Below are positions 33,594-42,094 of a stretch of 64,000 nucleotides of DNA, in pieces. Source of the DNA: Streptomyces sp. NRRL F-525. GTDB taxonomy: Bacteria > Actinomycetota > Actinomycetes > Streptomycetales > Streptomycetaceae. The stretch spans positions 1 through 64,000 of the forward strand of contig NZ_JNXE01000011.1 in the NCBI RefSeq assembly GCF_000716605.1, read 5' to 3'. Under the pieces are notes generated by a model. It searched no databases. It worked only from the letters and a program-made list of their open reading frames with translations, and was not told where the DNA came from. Each line of letters opens with the position of its first letter. Within the stretch, counting starts at the first letter, position 1. The position numbers and the translations under genes are program-made.

Positions 33594-33624
33594 GGCGGCC
33601 GGCCCACACGGGGGACCGGCCGCC
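33594..33624. terminator. Hairpin between convergent fucosidase and chitinase genes
   Basis: GGCGGCCGG (33594-33602) pairs with CCGGCCGCC (33616-33624) across a 13-base loop. It lies between the two convergent stops and can serve both directions. Confidence 0.6.
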
Positions 33625-33639
33625 AGGGGTGGGGGGCTG

Positions 33640-35325
33640 TCAGCCGGTGAAACCGGCCGTGATCGAGGTGAACTGCCAGGTGTTCTGGCTGATGCCGGAG
33701 CAGTTGCTCACCACTCCGCCACCGGCGCACCCGCGGTCACGGTTGACCGACCAGAAGGCGAGCCGGGCGATGTGGTGCGAGTTGGACCAGTCGCGAATCT
33801 GCGTCCAGATGGCCGGAGTTGTCGTCTCCGACTGGTCCGACAGACCGTTCATGCCCGAGATGCCGATGTGCGAGTAGGCCGTCGCGTCGTCCCACCCGAA
33901 CGTGGACTTCAGCTTGGTCTTCAGACCCTCGGCCGCGGCGACCGTGTTGCCGTACATGTCGGAGCCGCCGCCGAAGTCGAACGGCATGATGGTGAAGACG
34001 TCGATGCTGGCGTTGAGCGACTGCGCCTGCTCGATGAGCCGGTTGCCGTAGTACGTCGGGCCGGTCGTCGAGGTGCCGAAGGTGACGATCGTCTTGAGGC
34101 CCGGGTTGTTGGCCTTGACGGTCTTCAGCGCGGTCAGGATCTTCGCCTGGACGGCCTCGTTCTCGAACTCGTCCGTGTTCTCGATGTCCATGTCGATGGC
34201 CTTGAGGCCGTAGGCGCTGATCACCTTCTGCAGGGCCCCGGCGAGCGCGCTCGCGGAGGAGCAGTTGGCGCCGAGCTTGCTGCCCTGCCAGCCGCCGAAG
34301 GACGGCACGATGTCACCGCCGGCCGCGCGGATCTGGTTGATGGCGGTCTGGTCGACGCCACCGGTCAGGGCCCGGCTGCCGTCCCAGGCGGGGTTGCAGC
34401 CACCGGAGTCGAGCACGAACGCCATCGTGAACCACTTGATGCCGGTCGCGCTCATCACCGTGCTCGGGGCCGGCGGATCGCCCCAGCCCTCGTAGAGATA
34501 CGGCGCGGCCTGGGTGAACCCGGTGCCACCGCCGGTGCCGGCACTCGTCGTGACGCTCACCGCGTTGGAGGCCGCCGAACTGTTCCCGGCCGCGTCGCGC
34601 GCCTTCACGGTGAACGTGTAGGCGGTGCTGGCCGCGAGCCCGGTGACCGTGCCGCTCGTGCCGGAGACGCTGAGGACCTGGTTCGCGCCGCTGTAGATGT
34701 CGTACGCCGTCACGCCCACGTTGTCCGTCGAGGCGCCCCACGACAGCGACACGCTGGAGGAGGTCTTGCCGGTGGACGTCAGGCCGGTCGGCGCGGTCGG
34801 GGCCTGGGTGTCGCCACCGCCGCCACCGCCCGGACCGTCGAGGCTGATGTCGTCCGCGTAGTAGGTGCCCTGCGCGTACCAGCCGTGGACGTAGATGGTG
34901 GCGCTGGTCTGCGAGGCGGTGGTGGTGAAGGACGTCGTCAGCTGGCTGTACGCCGACGGGGACGAAGTCCACGTCGAGGAACCGCCGTTGACACCGAGGT
35001 AGACATAACTGCCGCGCACCCAGCCGCTGAGCGAGTACGTCGTGCTCGGCTGCACGGCGACCGTCTGGGAGCACTGTGCGGTGTCGCTCGAACTCACCGC
35101 GCCCGCAAGGGCCTTGGAGCCGCCGTGCACGGGCGAGGAGACGACCGAACCGAGGTTTCCGGTGCAGGACCAGGGGGAGAGACTGCCCGACTCGAAGCCG
35201 GGGTTGGTCAGGACGTTGGCAGCCTCCGCCGTACCGGGCAGCGCGATCGCCCCGGCCATGGCCAGGGCGGCGGTACCGAGCAGGGCGAGGAGCCGGTGTC
35301 TGGAACGTCTGAGTCTGTTGCGCAC
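33640..35325 (-). CDS. Secreted GH18 chitinase with N-terminal carbohydrate-binding and FnIII domains
   Basis: A 561-residue secreted enzyme. Signal peptide to about residue 36 (ending GTAEAA), a CBM4/9-like module (NVLTNPGFESGSLSPWSC, about residues 37-160), a Gly linker, an FnIII domain (about 170-255) and a GH18 barrel with GGDIVPSFGGWQG and the catalytic strand AIDMDIEN; the Glu of DIE is the acid. The first Asp of the classical DGxDxDxE box is replaced (Lys), as in the actinobacterial ChiC/ChiD-like subgroup. It releases chitooligosaccharides from chitin. GTG 35325 follows GGGAG by five bases. The promoter has two DasR-like elements, so it should be controlled by N-acetylglucosamine signalling. 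Confidence 0.92.
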   Translation of the reverse strand: MRNRLRRSRHRLLALLGTAALAMAGAIALPGTAEAANVLTNPGFESGSLSPWSCTGNLGSVVSSPVHGGSKALAGAVSSSDTAQCSQTVAVQPSTTYSLSGWVRGSYVYLGVNGGSSTWTSSPSAYSQLTTSFTTTASQTSATIYVHGWYAQGTYYADDISLDGPGGGGGGDTQAPTAPTGLTSTGKTSSSVSLSWGASTDNVGVTAYDIYSGANQVLSVSGTSGTVTGLAASTAYTFTVKARDAAGNSSAASNAVSVTTSAGTGGGTGFTQAAPYLYEGWGDPPAPSTVMSATGIKWFTMAFVLDSGGCNPAWDGSRALTGGVDQTAINQIRAAGGDIVPSFGGWQGSKLGANCSSASALAGALQKVISAYGLKAIDMDIENTDEFENEAVQAKILTALKTVKANNPGLKTIVTFGTSTTGPTYYGNRLIEQAQSLNASIDVFTIMPFDFGGGSDMYGNTVAAAEGLKTKLKSTFGWDDATAYSHIGISGMNGLSDQSETTTPAIWTQIRDWSNSHHIARLAFWSVNRDRGCAGGGVVSNCSGISQNTWQFTSITAGFTG

Positions 35326-35382
35326 GCGATCTCCCTGAAGGAATGGGGGTGTTCGGGAGTGCAAGAGGGTGCGCAACCAAGT

Positions 35383-35435
35383 TGGTATGGACCAATCGCG
35401 CTGTCAAGATGCGACGTCATGATTGGTCCATACCG
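35383..35435 (-). promoter_or_regulatory. Chitinase promoter with two DasR-like elements in a 13-bp inverted repeat
   Basis: TGGTATGGACCA (35383-35394) and TGGTCCATACCG (35424-35435) match the chitinase/DasR element TGGTCTAGACCA at 10 and 9 of 12 positions. Together they form a perfect 13-bp inverted repeat, GGTATGGACCAAT (35384-35396) with its complement at 35422-35434. A leftward -35 TTGACA (35407-35402) lies between them, with a weak -10 (CAACTT) 17 bp on, overlapping the downstream element. Confidence 0.75.
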
Positions 35436-35463
35436 GTATGAAGTTGTATGGCGGGACCGGGAG

Positions 35464-36615
35464 TTAAGCGCGAGCCGCGGCCCGGCTGCCCGTCTCGGAG
35501 GGCTCCGTCGCCGTCTCCAGCTCGTCCTGCGCCGGTGCGGGCGTCGCCGGGAGCAGCGGCTCCGACTCCTCCGCGCGCTGGTGCGGGAGCGACACCGGAC
35601 GCAGCTGACGCGGGCCCGAGACGACCGCGTAGTCGGCGCCCAGGAACGGCGGCTCCATCGTGCCCGGGTCCTCGCCGAGCGCCAACTGCACTGCCGCCCA
35701 AGGGGCGTTGACCCCGCACAGCGACAGCTGGTGCAGGCCGCCCGCGGGACGGGTGTTGACGTCCATCAGCACGGGCTGGTCGCCGAACATGCGGAACTGG
35801 ATGTTGGACAGGTAGTGCAGCCCGAAGCCCTCGGCGATCCGGCGGGCCGGCTCCAGCCACTGCTCGTGCAGGGTGAAGCCGCGACGGCGGCCGTTCTTCG
35901 TGCGGCCCACGGCGAGCCGGACGAGGTTGTCGGGACCGGTCAGGCAGTCCACCGACACCTCCGGCTCCTCCAGGCGCGGCATGACCAGCCAGTCGACCTG
36001 CTCGTCGGCCCGCTCCAGCGCCTCGACGACCGTGTCGAGCGGGACGTAGGGGCTCGGGAAGCCGTTGAGGTGCATGAGCGAGAAGGGGGTGCGCGTGATC
36101 ACGCGGAAGCCCACCCCGCCCGCGCCGGACGCCGGCTTGAAGCACGCCTTGTGCCCGGCGGCCTCCAACTCCTCGACGGCGGCGACGAGTTCGGGCGCGG
36201 TGCGGACCCGCCACCACGGCGGTACGGGCACGCCGATCGCCTGGACGGCCTCGTACGCGATCACCTTGTCGTGGAAGACGGCGACGGCCTCGGGGGTCGG
36301 CGCCAGCAGCGCCGTGCCCACCGCCTCGAAGTCCGCGCGGTGCGCCACGATCTCCGACTGGTGCAGCCGGGGCACGAACACGTCGATGCCGCGGCGGGCG
36401 CACTGGTCGAGCGCGAACTCGACGTACGCGGCCGGGGACAGGCCCTCGGGCTCGAGGTCGGCGGTGTCGGCGGCGGCCAGTACGGGGGAGTCGGCGTCGC
36501 CGTGCGTGGCATGGATCTCGACGGCCCGGTCGCTGGGATTTCTCCGCAGCTGATCCATGAAGAACACGTTCTCCGCGTACGTGCGGTTGAGCCAGACGCG
36601 TACGCGAGAGACCAT
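35464..36615 (-). CDS. ATP-grasp domain enzyme
   Basis: A 383-residue protein of the carbamoyl-phosphate-synthase-like ATP-grasp fold. Visible blocks are the ATP-binding HKACFKPASGAGGVGFRVI and the Mg-binding PVLMDVNTRPAGGLHQLSL. Such enzymes ligate a carboxylate to an amine or thiol through an acylphosphate. The last 35 residues are a variable Glu/Pro/Ala tail. ATG 36615 has AAGGA upstream. The gene is divergent from the phosphoesterase-PPTase pair. I do not recognise a specific ligase and leave the substrate open. Confidence 0.88.
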   Translation of the reverse strand: MVSRVRVWLNRTYAENVFFMDQLRRNPSDRAVEIHATHGDADSPVLAAADTADLEPEGLSPAAYVEFALDQCARRGIDVFVPRLHQSEIVAHRADFEAVGTALLAPTPEAVAVFHDKVIAYEAVQAIGVPVPPWWRVRTAPELVAAVEELEAAGHKACFKPASGAGGVGFRVITRTPFSLMHLNGFPSPYVPLDTVVEALERADEQVDWLVMPRLEEPEVSVDCLTGPDNLVRLAVGRTKNGRRRGFTLHEQWLEPARRIAEGFGLHYLSNIQFRMFGDQPVLMDVNTRPAGGLHQLSLCGVNAPWAAVQLALGEDPGTMEPPFLGADYAVVSGPRQLRPVSLPHQRAEESEPLLPATPAPAQDELETATEPSETGSRAAARA

Positions 36616-36919
36616 GCAGGGCCGTCCTTTCGGGTTCGCGGGCACGGCGGAGCAAGGCCGTGCCCGGCCAAGGTGGTTGGAGGTACACCAAACCGCCCTC
36701 GGCGAAGAGGCGTTCGTGGCGGTGGTGTTGGGGCGATCATACGGCTTTCGAAGGGTGCCGCGTGCAACGCCCGTGTTACGGATTTCCCGATGGTGCCCAC
36801 CGGGCACATGAACGCCCGTCGAAGCGCCGCCCTGACCGCCGCGTATGCCCCGGCCGTCTTGTCGCGGCACGGCGGCGTGTGATCTCGTGGACCCATTCGG
36901 GTGGGCGGAGGGGGCGAGG
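36616..36919. promoter_or_regulatory. Divergent intergenic region
   Basis: A 304-bp gap between the ATP-grasp and phosphoesterase genes. It must hold both promoters. I see no small gene and no convincing operator; a mixed-composition patch near 36730-36790 is the least GC-rich part. Confidence 0.4.
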
Positions 36920-37828
36920 GTGGAGTCGACGGCCGGCGGTGCCGGACAGCTGCTGGCCATCAGCGACCTGCACATCGGGTACGCCGAGAACCGCGCCCTG
37001 GTCGAGAACATGCGGCCCGTCACGGACGACGACTGGCTGATCGTGGCCGGTGACATCGCCGAGACCGTGGCCGACATCCGCTGGGTCCTCGAACTCCTCG
37101 CCGGCCGCTTCCGCAAGGTCCTCTGGTCCCCCGGAAACCACGAACTGTGGACCCACCCCAAGGACCCCGTCACCCTGCGCGGCGTCGCCCGCTACGACCA
37201 TCTCGTCGCCCTGTGCCGGGAGTTGGGCGTCGTCACGCCCGAGGACCCCTACCCCGTCTGGGAGGGCGCGGGCGGCCCGGTAGTCGTAGCACCGCTCTTC
37301 CTGCTGTACGACTACTCGTTCCTCCCGGCGGGCTGCACCACCAAGGCCGAGGGACTGACGTACGCGCACGGCACCGGCATCGTCTGCAACGACGAGTTCC
37401 TGCTGCACCCCGACCCCTACCCCAGCCGCGAGGCCTGGTGCCGGGCCCGGGTCGCCGAGACCGAACGCCGGCTCACCGAGATCCCCGACACCCTGCCCAC
37501 GGTCCTGATCAACCACTACCCCCTGGACCGGCACCCCACCGAGGTCCTCTGGTACCCCGAGTTCGCCATGTGGTGCGGCACCACCCTGACCGCCGACTGG
37601 CACCGCAGATTCCGCGTGGACACCATGGTCTACGGCCATCTCCACATCCCGCGGACCACCCATCACGAGGGTGTCCGCTTCGAAGAGGTGTCCGTGGGAT
37701 ACCCCCGCGAGTGGCAGAAGCGCCCGGAACCCCCGGGCCGACTGCGCCGCATCCTGCCGATGGAGGTCGGAACCGGTGATCGAGGAACTGCTTCCGGACT
37801 CCGTGGTGACCGTGGAGACACACGGTGA
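36920..37828 (+). CDS. Cytoplasmic metallophosphoesterase
   Basis: A 302-residue calcineurin-like phosphoesterase with all five metal motifs: ISDLHIGYAEN, VAGDIAE, SPGNHELW, INHYPL and YGHLHIP. No signal peptide. It is transcribed with the phosphopantetheinyl transferase gene, overlapping it by 53 bases, an arrangement I recall as conserved in Streptomyces. GTG 36920 is chosen (GGAGGGG seven bases upstream); an upstream ATG at 36845 has no family similarity after it. Substrate unknown. Confidence 0.9.
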   Translation: MESTAGGAGQLLAISDLHIGYAENRALVENMRPVTDDDWLIVAGDIAETVADIRWVLELLAGRFRKVLWSPGNHELWTHPKDPVTLRGVARYDHLVALCRELGVVTPEDPYPVWEGAGGPVVVAPLFLLYDYSFLPAGCTTKAEGLTYAHGTGIVCNDEFLLHPDPYPSREAWCRARVAETERRLTEIPDTLPTVLINHYPLDRHPTEVLWYPEFAMWCGTTLTADWHRRFRVDTMVYGHLHIPRTTHHEGVRFEEVSVGYPREWQKRPEPPGRLRRILPMEVGTGDRGTASGLRGDRGDTR

Positions 37829-38498
37829 CGAGGGGCTCCAGGACGCCCCGCTGTACCCCGAGGAAGAGGCCCGCGTGGCGCGCGCGGTGCCCAAGAGACG
37901 CCGCGAGTTCGCCGCCGTACGGGCCTGCGCCCGGCGCGCCATGGAGAAGCTCGGCGTGCCCCCGCAGCCGATCCTGCCCGGCGCCCACGGCGCGCCGGCC
38001 TGGCCCGTCGGCGTCATCGGCAGCATGACCCACTGCGACGGCTACTGCGCCGCCGCGCTGGCCCGCGCCGGCGACCTCGCCTCGCTCGGCATCGACGCCG
38101 AACCCCACGCCCCGCTCCCGGACGGCGTCCTCGCCGCCGTCGCCCTGCCCGCGGAACAGGAACGCCTGGCGCGCCTGTCGGCGGAGCGGCCCGGCGTGCA
38201 CTGGGACCGGCTCCTGTTCAGCGCCAAGGAGTCCGTCTACAAGGCGTGGTTCCCCCTCACCGGCAAGTGGCTGGACTTCTCCGAGGCCGACATCGAGGTC
38301 TTCACGGACCCGGGCGAGGAAGCGCGCGGCGGTCTGCGCGCCCGCCTCCTCGTGCCCGGCCCGGTCGTCGACGGCGAACGTCTCGACGTCTTCGAGGGCC
38401 GCTGGACCGTCGGGCGAGGGCTGGTCGCCACGGCGGTCACGGTCCCGCATCCCTCAACTCCCTTCACCCCTCCGGGCACCAGCTCTCCAGCAGCCTGA
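37776..38498 (+). CDS. 4'-phosphopantetheinyl transferase (Sfp/EntD type)
   Basis: A 240-residue transferase that moves the phosphopantetheine arm of CoA onto carrier proteins of polyketide, peptide or fatty-acid synthases. The signature blocks are GSMTHCDGYCAAAL, SLGIDAEPH (Mg-binding Asp and Glu) and LLFSAKESVYKAWFPLTGKWL. The length and HCxGY form place it in the EntD-like group. GTG 37776 lies within the upstream gene with GGAGG nine bases before it, so translation is coupled. Its 3' end overlaps the small convergent gene by 35 bases. No synthase genes are in the window, so it probably serves elsewhere in the genome. Confidence 0.93.
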   Translation: MIEELLPDSVVTVETHGDEGLQDAPLYPEEEARVARAVPKRRREFAAVRACARRAMEKLGVPPQPILPGAHGAPAWPVGVIGSMTHCDGYCAAALARAGDLASLGIDAEPHAPLPDGVLAAVALPAEQERLARLSAERPGVHWDRLLFSAKESVYKAWFPLTGKWLDFSEADIEVFTDPGEEARGGLRARLLVPGPVVDGERLDVFEGRWTVGRGLVATAVTVPHPSTPFTPPGTSSPAA

Positions 38499-38691
38499 AG
38501 AACGCCTCCTCGTTGCCCGCGAGCCCGGCGTCCGTCAACGCCTGGTCCGCCTCGGCCAGTACCGAGGGCGGGACCAGGACCGGTCGAGGGGCGCCCGGCG
38601 GGCCGTCGAAGGCTGCTCGGACCGTGTGCAGCAGCCGTAGATAGGCCTGAACGGCGGCGCGCTCGCGGTCGGTCATCACTGCGGTCTGCAT
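38464..38691 (-). CDS. Small conserved-looking hypothetical protein
   Basis: A 75-residue acidic, helical protein (MTDRERAAVQAYLRLLHTVR..., ending FFRLLESWCPEG). ATG 38691 has GGGGAG eight bases upstream; ATG 38676 is an internal alternative. Codon third positions are GC-rich in this frame, supporting a real gene even though it overlaps the transferase 3' end by 35 bases. No domain recognised. Confidence 0.6.
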   Translation of the reverse strand: MQTAVMTDRERAAVQAYLRLLHTVRAAFDGPPGAPRPVLVPPSVLAEADQALTDAGLAGNEEAFFRLLESWCPEG

Positions 38692-38909
38692 AGGACGGCT
38701 CTCCCCTGGTCGGCGTCATGCGCCCCCGCACGGCGGTGGCACGACTCCAGCTTGCCGGGTGCCACTGACAATGCCGTTGCGGCGGGCTCCGGTTCGCCCG
38801 CTTAGCGGAGGCGAAACGTCCCCGAAATCCCCGGTGGGACAGCGGCCCTACGCTGGAGGGAAGGGCTTTCGGCCGCTCGTGGGCGGCCAGGTGAACGGGA
38901 GGCGAGTGC

Positions 38910-39935
38910 GTGGAGGACGTCCCGGCACGGCGCCCGGCGCGCGCCGCACGGCTGCGCTCGGTGGGTGCCGGAGAACTCGAGCTGCAGTACCGCGTCGTGC
39001 ACGGATACCGCCGTGCCTTCCGCATGGCCGGCCAGGGCCCGGCGCTGGTCCTCATCCACGGCATCGGCGACTCCTCGGCCACCTGGACCGACCTGATCCC
39101 CGACCTCGCCCGCACCCACACCGTGATCGCCCCCGACCTCCTCGGCCACGGCGCCTCCGACAAACCGCGCGCCGACTACTCGGTCGCCGCCTACGCGAAC
39201 GGCGTCCGCGATCTGCTCACCACCCTCGGCATCGAGTCCGCGACCCTGCTCGGGCACTCGCTGGGCGGGGGAGTGGCGATGCAGTTCGCCTACCAGTTCC
39301 CCGAGCGCACCGAACGCCTCGTCCTCGTCAGCGCGGGCGGCGTGGGCCGCGAGGTCAATCCGGTGCTACGGCTCGTCTCGCTCCCGGGGTCCCATCTCGC
39401 CCTGTCCGCGCTCCGGTTGCCCGGCATGCGCCTCCAAGTCGGTCTCACCGTCGGGCTGTTGCGGCTCCTCGACACCGATCTCGGCCGGGATGCCCCCGAA
39501 CTCCTCACCCTCGTCGACGCGTTGCCCGACGAGACCGCCCGCAACGCCTTCATCCGCACCCTGCGCGCGGTCGTCGACTGGCGCGGCCAGGTGGTGACCA
39601 TGCTCGACCGCTGCTACCTCACCGAGGGCATGCCGACCATGCTGCTGTGGGGCGACCGGGACAGTGTGGTGCCGGTCCGGCACGCGTACGGCGCCCACGA
39701 GGCCATGCCCGGCAGCCGGCTGGAGATCTTCGAGGGCGCGGGGCACTTCCCGTTCCACACCGACCCGGCTCGATTCCTCACGCTGGTCGAGGAGTTCACC
39801 GGCACCACCGCCCCCGCGCACTGGAGCCGCGAGCACTGGCGCGACCTCCTGTGCGAGGGCCGCCCCGGCGTCACGGCCCAGAGCGGCGCGAAGGAACGGG
39901 ACCTGCGGGAGGCGAGCGAACGCAGCGCGACCTAG
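38910..39935 (+). CDS. Alpha/beta-fold hydrolase
   Basis: A 341-residue serine hydrolase. Conserved elements: oxyanion HGIGDSS, nucleophile elbow LLGHSLGGGVAMQ (Ser), acid in LLWGDRDSVVPV and the late His in FEGAGHFPFHTDP. A lid of about 80 residues follows the nucleophile. No signal peptide. GTG 38910 follows GGGAGG. The substrate is not evident; esterase, lipase or epoxide-hydrolase-like roles are all possible. It is transcribed alone. Confidence 0.88.
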   Translation: MEDVPARRPARAARLRSVGAGELELQYRVVHGYRRAFRMAGQGPALVLIHGIGDSSATWTDLIPDLARTHTVIAPDLLGHGASDKPRADYSVAAYANGVRDLLTTLGIESATLLGHSLGGGVAMQFAYQFPERTERLVLVSAGGVGREVNPVLRLVSLPGSHLALSALRLPGMRLQVGLTVGLLRLLDTDLGRDAPELLTLVDALPDETARNAFIRTLRAVVDWRGQVVTMLDRCYLTEGMPTMLLWGDRDSVVPVRHAYGAHEAMPGSRLEIFEGAGHFPFHTDPARFLTLVEEFTGTTAPAHWSREHWRDLLCEGRPGVTAQSGAKERDLREASERSAT

Positions 39936-39966
39936 GCGGGGCGGCCGTATGACGGACCGTCAATTC

Positions 39967-40524
39967 CTAGCCGCGCGGCCCCGGATATCCCAGCGCCGCC
40001 TCGATACGCCCCGCCAGATGGTCGTGCTGCGAGGGCTCCCGCAGGGGCGAACCGGCCAGCCACGTACGGCACTTGCTGGCGAGCAGCAGACCGAAGCTCT
40101 CGGCCTCCCGCTCGTCGGCGCGCTCGAACCGGCTGCGGGCCGCCACCTTGAGGACGGTCGCGCGCAGCGCCGCCTCGTCGACGGTCTCGCCGAGCAGCCG
40201 GGCGGCCACCGCGGTGCCCTCCAGATGCGGGCCGCAGTGACCGGCCTTCATGTGCCACAGCTCGTGGCCCAGGATCACCAACTGGTGGTCGGGCGCGGTG
40301 CGTTCCTCGATCACGACGAGATCCTGGTCGGCCATGTCGAGCCACAACCCGCTCGCGGTGCAGGCCGGGAAGGCGGCCGTACGGAACTGGACCGGGCGGC
40401 CGCGGCGGCGGCTCATCGCGTCGCACAGCGCGGCGTACAGGTCGTGGGGGCGTGCGGGTGCGCCGAGGCTCAGCTCGGCCACCAACTCGCCGCACAGGCG
40501 GCGCATCTGCCGTCCGATGCCCAC
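39967..40524 (-). CDS. ImmA/IrrE-type zinc metallopeptidase-like protein
   Basis: About 185 residues. The zinc-peptidase motif HELWHMKAGH is clear (HExxH with a third ligand expected downstream in the Glu/Asp-rich DEREAESFG helix). Such proteins act next to XRE regulators, cutting the partner repressor or serving in a toxin-antitoxin-like pair. GTG 40524 has GGGGGAG five bases upstream; GTG 40542 overlaps the XRE stop by four bases and is an alternative. Either way the gene is coupled to the XRE gene. Confidence 0.82.
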   Translation of the reverse strand: MGIGRQMRRLCGELVAELSLGAPARPHDLYAALCDAMSRRRGRPVQFRTAAFPACTASGLWLDMADQDLVVIEERTAPDHQLVILGHELWHMKAGHCGPHLEGTAVAARLLGETVDEAALRATVLKVAARSRFERADEREAESFGLLLASKCRTWLAGSPLREPSQHDHLAGRIEAALGYPGPRG

Positions 40525-40538
40525 CGTTCTCCCCCGGA

Positions 40539-41195
40539 TCACGACTCGGGCCGCTTCACGCTCTCCAGGAGCATGTCCAGCCACTCGGCGACCTTGTCGC
40601 GGTGCTGGTCGGTGGGCAACTGCGCGGCCCGCCAGGCGATTCCGCGCACTCCGTGGTCCTGGAGCAGCCGCTCCAGCGGGTCCTCCGCGGCCTCGGCCGC
40701 CGCCCGCTCACGGTCCGCGAGCTTCTGCAACAGCTCCTGCTCGGTGCGCTGGAGGGCCCCCGAGAGGGCTTCGGAGTCCTCGGCGGTGAGGAACCCGGCG
40801 TGCACGCGGAAGAAGCGCTGGAGGGCGTCGCAGTGCTCCATGGTGGGACGCCGGTCGCCGTTGATGAGCGCGCCCGCCTGCTGGCGGGACATGCCCGCGC
40901 CGTCGGCGATCTCCTGCTGGGTGTACTTGCGTCCGTTGGGCTTGAGTCTGGTGCGGCGCAGCAGGTCGAGGCGTTGCAGGAACCGGGCCTGCACATCGGG
41001 TTCGCCCGCGGGACGGCCGCTCAGCAGGGCTCTGACCACGGGCTCCGGGACACCGCAGGCGACGGACAGCCGGCCGAGGTGGACGACCTCGGCCTGGGGC
41101 ACACCGAGCCGTTCGGCGAGCGCGGTGACGCGGTCGACGACGGCGGGCAGCAGAGCGGTCGGCGTCGTGCCCGGTACCTCGAAGCCATCCGACAC
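40539..41195 (-). CDS. XRE-family (EspR-like) DNA-binding regulator
   Basis: A 218-residue helix-turn-helix protein. The HTH is KYTQQEIADGAGMSRQQAGA followed by LINGDRRPTMEHCDALQRFF, like the Actinobacterial EspR group; a long helical C-terminal part (EQELLQKLADRERAAAEAAE) could mediate dimers. GTG 41195 has GGAG upstream. It is translated just before the metallopeptidase, its likely partner. Confidence 0.87.
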   Translation of the reverse strand: MSDGFEVPGTTPTALLPAVVDRVTALAERLGVPQAEVVHLGRLSVACGVPEPVVRALLSGRPAGEPDVQARFLQRLDLLRRTRLKPNGRKYTQQEIADGAGMSRQQAGALINGDRRPTMEHCDALQRFFRVHAGFLTAEDSEALSGALQRTEQELLQKLADRERAAAEAAEDPLERLLQDHGVRGIAWRAAQLPTDQHRDKVAEWLDMLLESVKRPES

Positions 41196-41420
41196 CGACA
41201 GATCTCCTATACGTCTCTCACAGGCTTCTCACAAACGGTGGCTGTGAACATCCCGGAGAGTAGCGGTTGGTTCGAACTCGCATCCAGGTCTCGCCACAAC
41301 TGTGGCCTATTTCAGCCGTCAACAAGCATGAAATGCCACGATAGTTGACACGGCTCGCGTCGAAGCACCAGGATCAAGGCGCCGCGAGAAGGCCGCATAG
41401 GCAAGAGGGGTGACCTCCCG
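41196..41420. promoter_or_regulatory. Divergent gap between XRE and MmyB-type genes
   Basis: A 225-bp, comparatively AT-rich gap with promoters for both directions. CGTCAACAAGCATGAAATGCC and GATAGTTGACA-like stretches near 41315-41350 suit promoter elements. No clear palindrome. Confidence 0.35.
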
Positions 41421-42086
41421 ATGGCATATCAGGCAGGTGGGCAGCGGTCCGCGCCGCGGCCCGTCCCCGAGAGTCCCGAGGCCCAGGCGTATCTGCTGGA
41501 CTACGCCACGCTGTTGGAGGCCGTCACTTTCCCCTCCGTCGTCATGGACCACCGCTGGGACGTGGTGTTGACCAACGGTGCGTTCAAGTCACTTTTCCGG
41601 GCGGTCGGCCCGCATCCGACGGCGATGCCGGGCGACAACTTCCTTCGCTTCGTGCTCTTCCACCCCGACGCGGGCACCGTTCTCGGTGAGCACGAGTCGA
41701 GTTGGTGCCTGCCGATGCTGGCCCACTTCGCCGCCGCCGTGGAGAGCCACGGACACGACCACGGGCTGCAGGCGATCCGCCGTGACATCGCCCAGGACCC
41801 GATCATGGAGGCCGCCTACCGGCAGGGCCTGCCGCACTGGATCCGCGCGGTCGGCGAGCAGGCGGCCGTGGAGCACGACGGCGCGGTCCGCCCGCTGCTG
41901 CACCCCGACCCGCGCTGGGGCGCCACCGACTGCCGTGTCGTCGGCGAGACCCCCAAGACCCTTGAGAACATGGGCTATACGCGTCTGACGCTGGTCCTGC
42001 GCGAGGCCCGCCGCGTGCCACCGCCCAGGATCCGCAGGGCGGGCCGCGGCGCCGGACACCTGAGGGTGGTCTCCGCGGCCGAGTGA
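41421..42086 (+). CDS. MmyB-like ligand-binding domain protein without HTH
   Basis: A 221-residue PAS-like sensor domain of the kind found C-terminal in MmyB/XRE regulators: FPSVVMDHRWDVVLTNGAF, PGDNFLRFVLFHPDAG and GVLVHPDPR-type ending (LLHPDPRWGATDCRVVGETP). The usual N-terminal HTH is absent, so it probably works as a partner of another regulator, perhaps the divergent XRE protein. ATG 41421 starts after GAGGGGTGACC. Confidence 0.82.
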   Translation: MAYQAGGQRSAPRPVPESPEAQAYLLDYATLLEAVTFPSVVMDHRWDVVLTNGAFKSLFRAVGPHPTAMPGDNFLRFVLFHPDAGTVLGEHESSWCLPMLAHFAAAVESHGHDHGLQAIRRDIAQDPIMEAAYRQGLPHWIRAVGEQAAVEHDGAVRPLLHPDPRWGATDCRVVGETPKTLENMGYTRLTLVLREARRVPPPRIRRAGRGAGHLRVVSAAE

Positions 42087-42094
42087 GCGCGGGC

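Noticed and set aside
33772..36882. A 1036-codon forward open frame over the chitinase and ATP-grasp genes
   Set aside because: It covers two opposite-strand genes with clear motifs and crosses their promoters; composition is shadow-like.
35464..38498. A biosynthetic gene cluster around the ATP-grasp and phosphopantetheinyl transferase genes
   Set aside because: No carrier protein, condensation, ketosynthase or tailoring genes are present nearby.
39949..39961. TGACGGACCGTCA hairpin between the hydrolase and peptidase genes
   Set aside because: The stem is only six bases with a one-base loop, too small to call a terminator.
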